Assembly (NCBI GenBank): GCA_937974625.1
Contig: CALJVJ010000197.1
Span: 1 to 63,408, forward strand
Length of the DNA stretch: 63,408 nt
Direction of reading: 5' to 3'
DNA from: an uncultured Saprospiraceae bacterium
Lineage (GTDB): Bacteria; Bacteroidota; Bacteroidia; Chitinophagales; Saprospiraceae
The notes under the pieces were generated by a model. That model had not been told where the DNA came from, searched no databases, and worked only from the letters and a program-made list of their open reading frames with translations. This document shows, one piece after another, positions 16,222 through 24,166 of the stretch; the first letter of the stretch is position 1; the number at the start of each line of letters is the position of its first letter. The position numbers and the translations under genes were made by a program.

Positions 16222-16968
16222 TTACTTTTCTATCACCACCTTAGGCACCGCTTCCATTTGCCAATCAATCACTAAACCACCTGCTAAACTTTGTGCAATT
16301 TTTTTGCCATACATTATTTCTGATAAGTATAATGCAGCCTCAAAGGATTTTGCACCTCCTGCTGAGGTAATGTACTTTCCATCATGTACAAACAAAACGT
16401 CTTCTCTCACATCTAACTGAGGGAACATTTCTCTAAATTTCGCAATATCACTTGGAAAGGTGGTACAAGCTGCATTGTCTAAAACTCCAGCTTTTGCCAA
16501 AACAAATGCACCGTCACAGTGGGAAGTCATATATTTTGCTGTCTTATCTACTTCTTGGACAAATTTTATCATCGAGGCATCTTCCAAATCGGTATCTAAA
16601 TGATGCTCTGCACTTGGCACCACTAAAATATCAATCGTCGGTAAATCATCCAATAGGTAATTATAATCCGGCAATAACCTGATTCCTTCAAAACTGGTAA
16701 TTGGCTTTAATGTATTTGCCACCAAAAAGGTATTCATGGCTTTGATGCTATCCCGAAAAATGGTGTGTTGAAAAATGTCGTATGGTGCGGTTAGTTCTGT
16801 ATTGTATACCCCATCCATAATTAGGAAAGCTACATTATATCGATTTGTTTTTAAGTCAACTGGTCTTTTAACTATTGATATAATATCCGTTTGACTCTTG
16901 GTAGCATTTGGAGATTGGCAACTAATACAAATAACTAATAAGAGGAAAAGAGCAATGTATTTTTTCAT
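16222..16968 (-). CDS. DJ-1/PfpI family lipoprotein
   Basis: A 248-residue protein with a signal peptide and lipobox cysteine 17 (ICISC), followed by a DJ-1/PfpI (class I glutamine amidotransferase-like) domain. The conserved acidic residue lies in GVYNTELTAPYD (Glu58) and the reactive nucleophile is Cys151 in TSHCDGAFVLA. A later Gly-rich turn is TSAGGAKSFEAAL. The family includes proteases, glyoxalases and transcription regulators; no DNA-binding AraC domain is present here. Most relatives are cytoplasmic, so an exported lipoprotein form is less usual. It precedes panC in the reverse direction with a 49 bp gap, so the two may be cotranscribed from the panC side. Confidence 0.8.
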   Translation of the reverse strand: MKKYIALFLLLVICISCQSPNATKSQTDIISIVKRPVDLKTNRYNVAFLIMDGVYNTELTAPYDIFQHTIFRDSIKAMNTFLVANTLKPITSFEGIRLLPDYNYLLDDLPTIDILVVPSAEHHLDTDLEDASMIKFVQEVDKTAKYMTSHCDGAFVLAKAGVLDNAACTTFPSDIAKFREMFPQLDVREDVLFVHDGKYITSAGGAKSFEAALYLSEIMYGKKIAQSLAGGLVIDWQMEAVPKVVIEK

Positions 16969-17017
16969 ATTGGGCTTTTTTCAAAATGATAATTTTGTAC
17001 GTGCAAAAACGGCTGTC

Positions 17018-17869
17018 CTACTTTTTCAATATTACATTATCTATCAATCGAATCTCACCCGTCCATACCGCTACACATACAACAACGTAATCGGTATCAC
17101 TCATTTTTTCAATTGGTTGTAAAGTGTGCCCATCCACAATCTCTAAGTATTCAGGTTTAAAATCTGGTAGCTCACTCAACTGAGCAATGGCTTTCTTTTC
17201 TGCGGCTTTGACCGTTAATCCACCTGCCATCCAATCATTCAGTTGGTTTAAGGTTTTAGAAATAATTGGTGCATTCTTTCGATTTTGGGCTGTCAATCGA
17301 ACATTTCTTGAACTCAATGCCAATCCATCTTTCTCTCTGATAATTGGACAAACCATCAATGCTGTTTTTGAACCCATTTGATTCAACATATGCTGTATGA
17401 GTGTAAACTGCTGAAAATCTTTCTGTCCCATATACAATCGGTCAGGTTGTACAATATCTAATAACCGATGAACCACCTCTACTACTCCATCAAAATGACC
17501 AGGTCTAAACTTCCCTTCCATCACCTTATCTGCTTGTCCAAAATCAAACGTCGGTATGTTTATTCCCTTAGGGTAAATCGCTTCTACTGTTGGATAAAAA
17601 AGGACATCATTCTCTAAACCAACTAACATTTCAATATCTCGACCTTCTGTTCTTGGATATTTTTCTAAATCCTTAGGGTCATTAAATTGAGTCGGATTAA
17701 CAAAAATGCTACACACGCAAATATCATTTTCCAACTTTGCTTTTTTTATCAAAGAAGCATGTCCTTGATGTAAAGCTCCCATCGTTGGGGCATATCCAAT
17801 GGTTAGTCCTTCCTTCCTTTTCTTTTCGAGATATAATTGTAGTCTTTCAACTTCTTTAAATAATAACAT
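17018..17869 (-). CDS. panC: Pantothenate synthetase
   Basis: A 283-residue enzyme that joins pantoate and beta-alanine using ATP, the last step of vitamin B5 synthesis. The N-terminal motif PTMGALHQGHASL (28-40) contains the HIGH-like nucleotide-binding HQGH, and IIREKDGLALSSRN carries the KMSKS-like loop. MGQKDFQQ is the pantoate-binding segment. Length is normal. A small hairpin CCCAT/ATGGG lies directly upstream (near 17884-17898). The gene is divergent from the glycogen-synthase-like gene, an arrangement seen in other Bacteroidota. No panB or panD lies nearby. Confidence 0.93.
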   Translation of the reverse strand: MLLFKEVERLQLYLEKKRKEGLTIGYAPTMGALHQGHASLIKKAKLENDICVCSIFVNPTQFNDPKDLEKYPRTEGRDIEMLVGLENDVLFYPTVEAIYPKGINIPTFDFGQADKVMEGKFRPGHFDGVVEVVHRLLDIVQPDRLYMGQKDFQQFTLIQHMLNQMGSKTALMVCPIIREKDGLALSSRNVRLTAQNRKNAPIISKTLNQLNDWMAGGLTVKAAEKKAIAQLSELPDFKPEYLEIVDGHTLQPIEKMSDTDYVVVCVAVWTGEIRLIDNVILKK

Positions 17870-18436
17870 ACTGATATTTTTATCCCATTTAATATGGGCA
17901 ACAAATTACAACTTTTAAGAGATACCGCAGTAGGTTATCCACACTTGACTTATAAGAAGCCGTGTTTTAAAAAAAAATTATCCAAATTCACTCGTAAAAA
18001 TGAGTAAATGATTTGTAAAAAAAGCATCATTTTGGTAAAAAGCAGTTGTAATTGGTCGTCTTAACTAGAGTTTAACGCACTTTGCAAGGTGAAAATCAGT
18101 AGAAAGTGCCTTTTTTATGTTATTTTTGCAGTCCTGTTTAAAATGAGATGAACTAAAATTTTGGTATCACAAAAGTGTTGATTTATCCATTATTTGAAAA
18201 AAGTCATTAGTAACAGTTTGGGAATAGGAAAATTTATTTCCCTTTCCCTTAGGCAAATTCAGCTTTATCTCCTAAACTTTTGTTTAGCGATTGAACTTGA
18301 CATTTGCAACATTATTTGGTTCATCAGAAGTTTTAAATTTTATGTAATAAAGACTTTTGAGAAAACCACATTTGTTCAATAAAGTATTGATAGAAACAAC
18401 TACACATTTTTATCCTTACTTAAATAATTGGTTTGA
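17870..18436. other. Long divergent region between panC and the GT5 gene
   Basis: 567 bp, strongly AT-rich. No convincing gene; a 62-codon frame at 18194-18382 has no family features. It holds a terminator-like hairpin on the + strand (GCACTTT 18077-18083 with AAAGTGC 18103-18109, then C and six T) and, right after it, a TAnnTTTG match (TATTTTTG, 18121-18128) that may be the -7 element of the GT5 gene, with a leader of about 300 bases. Confidence 0.4.
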
Positions 18437-19261
18437 ATGAGTAAGACGAAGGTTTTGATTGTAACCCAGGAGATGAGCCCTTACACGGTTGCTTCTGAAA
18501 TTTCTGAAATTGCAAGAAGACTCCCACAGCACATTCAGGAACAAGGCATGGAAATTAGAATTTTAATGCCAAAATTTGGAACTATTAATGAGCGCAGACA
18601 CCGCCTCCACGAAGTGGTTCGCCTCTCAGGGATGAATATTATCGTTGACGATGATGATTTTCCATTAATTATCAAAGTAGCTTCTGTCCAAGGAGCTAGA
18701 ATGCAAGTTTACTTCCTGGATAACGAAGACTTCTTTAAGCGTAAAGCAACTTTTGAAGATGCTGATGGAAAAGCTTTTGAAGATAATCCTGATAGAATGA
18801 TTTTCTTCTGTAAAGGTGTAGTAGAAACTGTTAAGAAATTTGGATGGGCTCCAGATATTGTTCATTGCCATGGTTGGATGACTAGTTTAATTCCACTTTA
18901 TTTGAAGACTGCTTATAAATCTGAACCTTTATTCCAAGATGCTAAAATTATTACTTCAGCATACTTTAATAAAGTAGATAATATCTTTTCTGAAAACTTT
19001 ATCACCAAAGCATCTATCAATGATTTAGAAGCTGCTGATTTGGCAACTTTCAAAGATGGTGATGGCATTTCTTTATTGAATGGTGCTATTGCTTTTTCAG
19101 ATGCAGTAATTATTGGTAGTGAAGGATATGAAGATGATTCAGTAGAAAATGCAGAAAAAGCAGGCAAGCCAGTATTGGAACACCAAAGTCCAGAAAATTA
19201 CTTAGCTGCTTACGTAAATTTCTATAAATCACTATTAGAGCAAGAAGAAACTGTATCCTAG
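18437..19261 (+). CDS. Glycogen/starch synthase-like protein, N-terminal catalytic domain only
   Basis: A 274-residue protein equivalent to the N-terminal Rossmann domain of GT5 glycogen synthase (GlgA). It begins KVLIVTQEMSPYTVASE and keeps DIVHCHGWMTSLIPLYLK and the helix-strand order that follows. Full-length GlgA has about 480 residues; the C-terminal domain that binds ADP-glucose is absent. The usual KTGGL loop near the N-terminus is replaced by YTVASE. Similar short proteins are conserved in Bacteroidota, usually near panC and the DUF4270 gene, so this is not a recent truncation. An activity as a glucosyltransferase is doubtful; a regulatory or binding role is an inference. Terminator at 19289-19328. 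Confidence 0.8.
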   Translation: MSKTKVLIVTQEMSPYTVASEISEIARRLPQHIQEQGMEIRILMPKFGTINERRHRLHEVVRLSGMNIIVDDDDFPLIIKVASVQGARMQVYFLDNEDFFKRKATFEDADGKAFEDNPDRMIFFCKGVVETVKKFGWAPDIVHCHGWMTSLIPLYLKTAYKSEPLFQDAKIITSAYFNKVDNIFSENFITKASINDLEAADLATFKDGDGISLLNGAIAFSDAVIIGSEGYEDDSVENAEKAGKPVLEHQSPENYLAAYVNFYKSLLEQEETVS

Positions 19262-19288
19262 CGGATATTTTATATCATAATACCTATA

Positions 19289-19328
19289 CGAGGAATAATG
19301 AGCAGCCAATAAGCTCCATTATTCCTCG
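19289..19328 (+). terminator. Terminator after the GT5-like gene
   Basis: CGAGGAATAATG (19289-19300) pairs with CATTATTCCTCG (19317-19328), extended by an inner AGC/GCT stem, followed by TTTTATTTTT. Confidence 0.8.
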
Positions 19329-19447
19329 TTTTATTTTTATTGGTTATGTTAATCTTATTTTAAGATTTTCACAAAGTAGCCTTTAAACCAAAATTTAGCA
19401 GTACCATTGCATATTTTTTCTAGCAAAGCATTTAATCGTTATAAACA

Positions 19448-20872
19448 ATGAGGCAAAGAAGTTTTCAATTAATCATATTTATGGCATTGGCAGCCATCTT
19501 TTCCTGTTCGGAACCTACATTGATTGGTTCAGAATTATTAGATGAGGATAGAGTTAGTTTGAAGTTTTCGGACCAAACACCTATAGTGGGCAAAACTGTT
19601 CAAGGTGATATTTTACAAACCTATAGTCCATTCGCTGCTGCTAAACTAGATAATTCATTGCTAGGAAGTTTTGATGATGCTGATTTTGGCATTGGAGTAG
19701 CAAGCATTTATACACAATTTGCTTTAGGTCCGCAAGCTACTCCTGACCTTGTAGGTGCTACTATAGATTCTATTATTTTGAGTTTGGCTTTTGATACTAC
19801 GTTAGCTGGTTATGGAGATTTGACACAAGCTTTTGAAATAGAAGTTTTTTCTATTCAAGAAGATTTGCAAAACGTAGAGAGTTATTTTTCTGACCAAACA
19901 TTCCAAATAAGTCGACAGCCAATTGGGACAGCAACCATTACTCCTTTACTTGACTCTATTGTTTTAGATAGCTACGTTACCGACTCCCTAACTTTTGACA
20001 CTGTCGCTCCACATATAAGAATACCTTTAAATGAATCTTACGGTACCCTTTTCCTACAAGCTCAAGACACCGCTATTTACGAAAGTAACGTAGCATTACA
20101 AGAAGCTTTTAAAGGAATTCATATTAAAGCAACTAGTAATGATGGTGGGATTCTTAATATAGATTTTTCTCAGGCGATTAGTAGAATTTCTTTATTTTAT
20201 TCTACCCCAGGTAAAGGGACTCAAAAAATTCCACATGAATATCGTTTTGATTTCAATGAAGCAAACTCTAGATTAGTTAATCTTTCTTCAGACTTTTCTG
20301 GTGCTGCTGTAGAACCATTCATCAATACAGGATTAGATAGCTTACTCTTTGTACAAGGAATGCAAGGGGTTAACACAGAGATAAGTTTTCCGGATATATC
20401 AGACTTACAAGATATTATTGTTAACCGAGCTGAATTAGAATTTACTGTTGCTCGATCAGCGAATACGGTAGCGGGATTCCCATTACCCACGCAGTTATCA
20501 ATTACAACCTTAGAAGAAGATGGGTTAAACTTAATTTCGGATTTACAATCTGTTATTATACAACAAGGTACCCTTAATTCTTTAGAGAATTTTGGCGGTC
20601 AACTAGTAGAAGAAATGGAAAATGGCACATTACTATTTAAATACAAAATAAATATATCTGACCATTTTCAAAAAATACTTGAAGGTGAAGTAGAAAATAA
20701 AATTACTATTAGTGCTGGGGTAGAACAGCCAATTTTGAGAATTTCAGGTCAACCTTTTAGACTTTATGATATTTTACCTGCTAAAGCTAGTAACGCGTCA
20801 AGAGCAGCTTTCTTTGGACCAAACCACTCTCAATATCCCGTAAAATTAAACTTGACTTTTACTAAAATATAA
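19448..20872 (+). CDS. DUF4270 domain lipoprotein
   Basis: A 474-residue predicted outer-membrane lipoprotein with lipobox cysteine 20 (AIFSC). The start of the mature protein, EPTLIGSELLDEDRVSLKFSD, and the TYSPFAAAKLDNSLLGSFDDADFG segment are typical of DUF4270, a family limited to Bacteroidota. The protein is mainly predicted beta structure. Its function is not established. Its place between the GT5-like gene and glmS is a recurring neighbourhood in this phylum, which hints at a link with envelope sugar metabolism; that is inference only. Confidence 0.82.
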   Translation: MRQRSFQLIIFMALAAIFSCSEPTLIGSELLDEDRVSLKFSDQTPIVGKTVQGDILQTYSPFAAAKLDNSLLGSFDDADFGIGVASIYTQFALGPQATPDLVGATIDSIILSLAFDTTLAGYGDLTQAFEIEVFSIQEDLQNVESYFSDQTFQISRQPIGTATITPLLDSIVLDSYVTDSLTFDTVAPHIRIPLNESYGTLFLQAQDTAIYESNVALQEAFKGIHIKATSNDGGILNIDFSQAISRISLFYSTPGKGTQKIPHEYRFDFNEANSRLVNLSSDFSGAAVEPFINTGLDSLLFVQGMQGVNTEISFPDISDLQDIIVNRAELEFTVARSANTVAGFPLPTQLSITTLEEDGLNLISDLQSVIIQQGTLNSLENFGGQLVEEMENGTLLFKYKINISDHFQKILEGEVENKITISAGVEQPILRISGQPFRLYDILPAKASNASRAAFFGPNHSQYPVKLNLTFTKI

Positions 20873-21232
20873 CCAACTTTATTTATACCACCATTCCTCC
20901 CCATTCGTTTGTCAATTATTTTGTCAACAAAATAGCTGACAAACGAACCATTTCTAATCAAGAACTGTATACATTCAATACCAAACATTCGGACTAATCT
21001 CCTTTTATAATCAACTTAGGCTAAGTATTTGCTATTTAAAGTACTAACTACTTAATTACTATTAAATTTCAGTGACTTTTAGCATCCTGTTCAATTTGAC
21101 AATTGAGAAGTTTGCAATGCTTTTTTGAAAAAGAATAAATTTCTTGAAATTTTAATTCAATTAATAGTTATTCCTTATCTATTTGTTTCTCCAGTTTTAA
21201 TTATTTTTTAACCATTATAATCCCTCATACGT
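20873..21232. other. Intergenic region before glmS
   Basis: 360 bp, AT-rich. It contains the hairpin at 20904-20947. No perfect TAnnTTTG element and no recognisable glmS-type ribozyme were seen. Confidence 0.4.
20904..20947. terminator. Hairpin after the DUF4270 gene
   Basis: TTCGTTTGTCA (20904-20914) pairs with TGACAAACGAA (20937-20947), with an inner stem TATTTTG/CAAAATA. There is no strong T-run, so termination may be weak. Confidence 0.55.
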
Positions 21233-23071
21233 ATGTGTGGCATCGTAGCATATTTAGGAAAAAAACAAGCTTACCCCATTTTAGTTAAAGGTCTTAAAAG
21301 ACTAGAATATCGTGGATATGATAGTTCGGGTATTGCACTTTTAAACGGTAAACTAAACGTTTATAAAAAGAAAGGTAAAGTCAAAGAATTAGAAGATTTC
21401 GTAGAAAACCAGTCTAAGAGTGGCACTATCGGTATAGGCCATACGCGTTGGGCAACGCATGGTAAACCAGATGACACTAATGCACACCCGCATACCTCAA
21501 GTAGCGGTCGTTTAACCTTAGTGCATAATGGTATTATTGAAAATTACGCTTTATTAAAGGAAGCCCTTAAAAAATTAGGCCATACCTTCAAAAGTGAAAC
21601 AGATACAGAAGTTTTAGTCAACCTGATAGAAGAAGTACAAAATGCGGATGGTCTTTCCTTAGAGGAAGCTGTGAGAGTTGCTTTAACTAAAGTAGTTGGT
21701 GCTTATGCTATAGTTGTGATGGATAAAAACGAGCCCGATAAATTAGTTGCGGCTCGGCAATCTAGTCCTTTAGTAGTAGGAATTGGAGAAGATGAATTTT
21801 ACTTAGCTTCTGATGGTACCCCTATCGTTGAATATACCAAGAAAGTAATTTATTTGAAAGATGAAGAGATTGTTACGGTAACAAGAAATGGCGACATCTC
21901 TATTAAATCTATCAATGATGAACTGCAAACGCCTTTTATTCAAGAATTAGAAATGGAAATCGAAGCCCTTGAAAAAGGAGGCTACGATTATTTCATGTTA
22001 AAGGAAATACATGAACAACCGAACACGATTGCTGAGTGTATGCGAGGTCGTTTGAACGCTGAAGAAGGCTGGGTCAGCTTAGGTGGTGTGCAGGAGATGA
22101 AAGAAAAGATGCTGGCAGCTCAACGATTTATTATTGTAAGTTGTGGTACTTCTTGGCATTCAGGCTTAATCGGAGAATATTTATTTGAAGATTTGGTAAG
22201 AATTCCCGTTGAAGTTGAATATGCTTCTGAATTTAGATATAGAAATCCCGTGATTACGGATAAAGATATTGTTATTGCCATCTCTCAATCAGGTGAAACT
22301 GCCGATACTTTGGCCGCTTTAAAATTAGCTAAAGAGAAAGGGGCTTTAACTTTTGGTATTGTTAACGTTGTTGGTTCTTCTATTGCTCGATTTACTGACG
22401 CCGGATGTTATATTCACGTAGGGCCAGAAATTGGGGTTGCCTCTACAAAAGCTTTTACGGGGCAAGTGACCTTGTTAACTATGCTTGCTTTGATGTTTGC
22501 TAAGGAAAAAAAGACTATTTCTGACACTTATTTTAACCAATTAGTCACTGAATTAGACCGAATTCCACAAAAGGTAGCAGAAGTATTAGCCATCAACAAA
22601 CAAATTGAGTATATTGCGGGTGAAATTAAAGACGCACAAAATGCGTTATACTTAGGAAGAGGCTATAACTTCCCTGTTGCATTGGAAGGAGCCTTGAAAT
22701 TAAAAGAAATTTCTTATATCCATGCTGAAGGTTATCCTGCCGCAGAAATGAAGCATGGTCCAATCGCTTTGATTGATGAAAATATGCCGGTAGTGGTCAT
22801 TGCCACTAATACAAGTGCCTACGAAAAAATTACCAGTAATATTCAAGAAGTTAAAGCTAGAAGAGGTATAGTTATCGCCATTGTAGAAAAAGGCGAGCAA
22901 GAAATCAGCAAAATCGCTGACTATACTATCGAAATACCTGCTACGGAAGAACCGTTAACTCCGTTAATTGCTTCTATTCCGTTACAGTTATTGTCTTATC
23001 ACATTGCTGTAATGCGAGGTTGTAACGTTGACCAACCTAGAAATCTCGCAAAGTCAGTAACGGTGGAATAA
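21233..23071 (+). CDS. glmS: Glutamine--fructose-6-phosphate aminotransferase (isomerizing)
   Basis: A 612-residue enzyme that makes glucosamine-6-phosphate from fructose-6-phosphate and glutamine, the entry step to UDP-GlcNAc. After Met removal the catalytic Cys is residue 2 (MCGIVAYLGKK). Residues 1 to about 225 are the glutaminase domain (GHTRWATHGKP near 75), and two SIS sugar-phosphate domains follow (VSCGTSWHSG near 300; ISQSGETADT near 350; LGRGYNFPVALEGALKLKE near 475). The C-terminus DQPRNLAKSVTVE is the usual one. It is followed after 27 bp by the DUF4290 gene and then murA, so early peptidoglycan-precursor genes are grouped here. Confidence 0.96.
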   Translation: MCGIVAYLGKKQAYPILVKGLKRLEYRGYDSSGIALLNGKLNVYKKKGKVKELEDFVENQSKSGTIGIGHTRWATHGKPDDTNAHPHTSSSGRLTLVHNGIIENYALLKEALKKLGHTFKSETDTEVLVNLIEEVQNADGLSLEEAVRVALTKVVGAYAIVVMDKNEPDKLVAARQSSPLVVGIGEDEFYLASDGTPIVEYTKKVIYLKDEEIVTVTRNGDISIKSINDELQTPFIQELEMEIEALEKGGYDYFMLKEIHEQPNTIAECMRGRLNAEEGWVSLGGVQEMKEKMLAAQRFIIVSCGTSWHSGLIGEYLFEDLVRIPVEVEYASEFRYRNPVITDKDIVIAISQSGETADTLAALKLAKEKGALTFGIVNVVGSSIARFTDAGCYIHVGPEIGVASTKAFTGQVTLLTMLALMFAKEKKTISDTYFNQLVTELDRIPQKVAEVLAINKQIEYIAGEIKDAQNALYLGRGYNFPVALEGALKLKEISYIHAEGYPAAEMKHGPIALIDENMPVVVIATNTSAYEKITSNIQEVKARRGIVIAIVEKGEQEISKIADYTIEIPATEEPLTPLIASIPLQLLSYHIAVMRGCNVDQPRNLAKSVTVE

Positions 23072-23098
23072 ACAAAAATCGACAAAAAAGGAAAAGTT

Positions 23099-23812
23099 AT
23101 GATGATAGATAATGCCTTAAATATGGAATACAATTCTCAGCGAGAATTATTAGTGATTCCAGAATACGGCCGAAATGTTCAAAGATTAATCTTGCATGCC
23201 AAGACTATTGACGACGATGAAAAGCGACAAGCTTTTGTCGAACGCATGATTGACTTGATGTATCAAATGCATCCACAAAATCGAAATATCGAAGATTATA
23301 AAGAGAAATTGTGGAAGCATATTTTTAGAATTGCAGAGTATGATTTGAAAGTAACACCACCTAGTGGCATTATCCCAACTCCAGAAGATATTTATAAGCG
23401 TCCAGAAGTTGTGCCTTACCCAAAGTCAGAAGCACGGTTTAGACATTATGGAAATAATGTAACGCAGTTGATTAAAAAAGCCATTACTATGGAAGAAGGT
23501 CCTATTCGAGACGGCTTTACCAAAGTGATTGGCTCTTATATGAAATTGGCTTATAAAACTTGGAATAGAGAACACTTTGTCAGTGATGAAGTCATCAAAA
23601 ATGATTTATTGACACTCTCCGAAGGCAACCTAATCCTAGCCGAAGAAATTTCTATTGATAATTTAGCAGATGCTAGAAAGCGAAAGAAATCAAATGATAG
23701 AGGAGATTACCGAGATAGAGATAGTAGAGACTATCGTGGAGATAGAGACCATAGAGGCGGAGGAGGCCGCTACGACAAACGAAGAAATCATGGTGGCGGA
23801 AGAAGAAGATAA
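23099..23812 (+). CDS. DUF4290 protein with an Arg/Gly/Asp-rich C-terminal tail
   Basis: A 237-residue protein of DUF4290, a Bacteroidota family of unknown role. The first 195 residues are predicted mostly helical (EYNSQRELLVIPEYGRNVQRL, then a second similar block with HYGNNVTQLIKKAITMEEG), suggesting an internal duplication. The last 40 or so residues are low complexity, rich in Arg, Asp and Gly, with RGGGG and GGGRRR, similar in composition to RGG tails that bind RNA. It lies between glmS (27 bp upstream, probably one transcript) and murA. Two consecutive ATG codons open the frame. A terminator follows at 23832-23863. Confidence 0.8.
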   Translation: MMIDNALNMEYNSQRELLVIPEYGRNVQRLILHAKTIDDDEKRQAFVERMIDLMYQMHPQNRNIEDYKEKLWKHIFRIAEYDLKVTPPSGIIPTPEDIYKRPEVVPYPKSEARFRHYGNNVTQLIKKAITMEEGPIRDGFTKVIGSYMKLAYKTWNREHFVSDEVIKNDLLTLSEGNLILAEEISIDNLADARKRKKSNDRGDYRDRDSRDYRGDRDHRGGGGRYDKRRNHGGGRRR

Positions 23813-23831
23813 TTTTTTTCACAAGCTATAT

Positions 23832-23863
23832 AAAAAAGGGAAGGCGAAAGTCTTCCCTTTTTT
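23832..23863 (+). terminator. Terminator after the DUF4290 gene
   Basis: AAAAAAGGGAAG (23832-23843) pairs with CTTCCCTTTTTT (23852-23863), 8-base loop, with a T-run. Confidence 0.8.
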
Positions 23864-24050
23864 TATTGGACTTATTAACCCTTAAAAAACAGCCAATACT
23901 ATTTAACCCCCTGCGAATACTGGATTTTTTTAAGCCTATAGTAAAGTAGTTCAATTGGAATGCTAAAAGGATTCATCTTTGTAAAACCTAAGGACAAAAT
24001 AACTAAATACCCTTGCTATAAATTTTGCAAAAATAAACCTCATTTATATC

Positions 24051-24079
24051 TTGGTATCTAATAGACTATTTTATCTTTG
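24051..24079 (+). promoter_or_regulatory. Promoter of murA
   Basis: TTG (24051-24053), 18 bp spacer, TATCTTTG (24072-24079): a near-ideal Bacteroidota promoter, giving a leader of about 80 bases. Confidence 0.65.
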
Positions 24080-24166
24080 GGGTCAATTCCTTAATAATTC
24101 AGATTCTTTGACAGTATGCTATTGAAAATAGTCATCCTGTCCTAATAATAAAATAAAACTACACCA

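Larger units (their letters stand above)
23813..24166. other. Intergenic region before murA
   Basis: 354 bp holding the DUF4290 terminator (23832-23863) and the murA promoter (24051-24079). Nothing else recognised. Confidence 0.5.

Noticed and set aside
18194..18382. Possible 62-codon gene before the GT5 gene
   Set aside because: No family match, hydrophobic random-like composition, and it lies in the AT-rich leader of the next gene.
20948..21232. glmS ribozyme in the glmS leader
   Set aside because: No sequence like the ribozyme core; it is a feature of Gram-positive bacteria.
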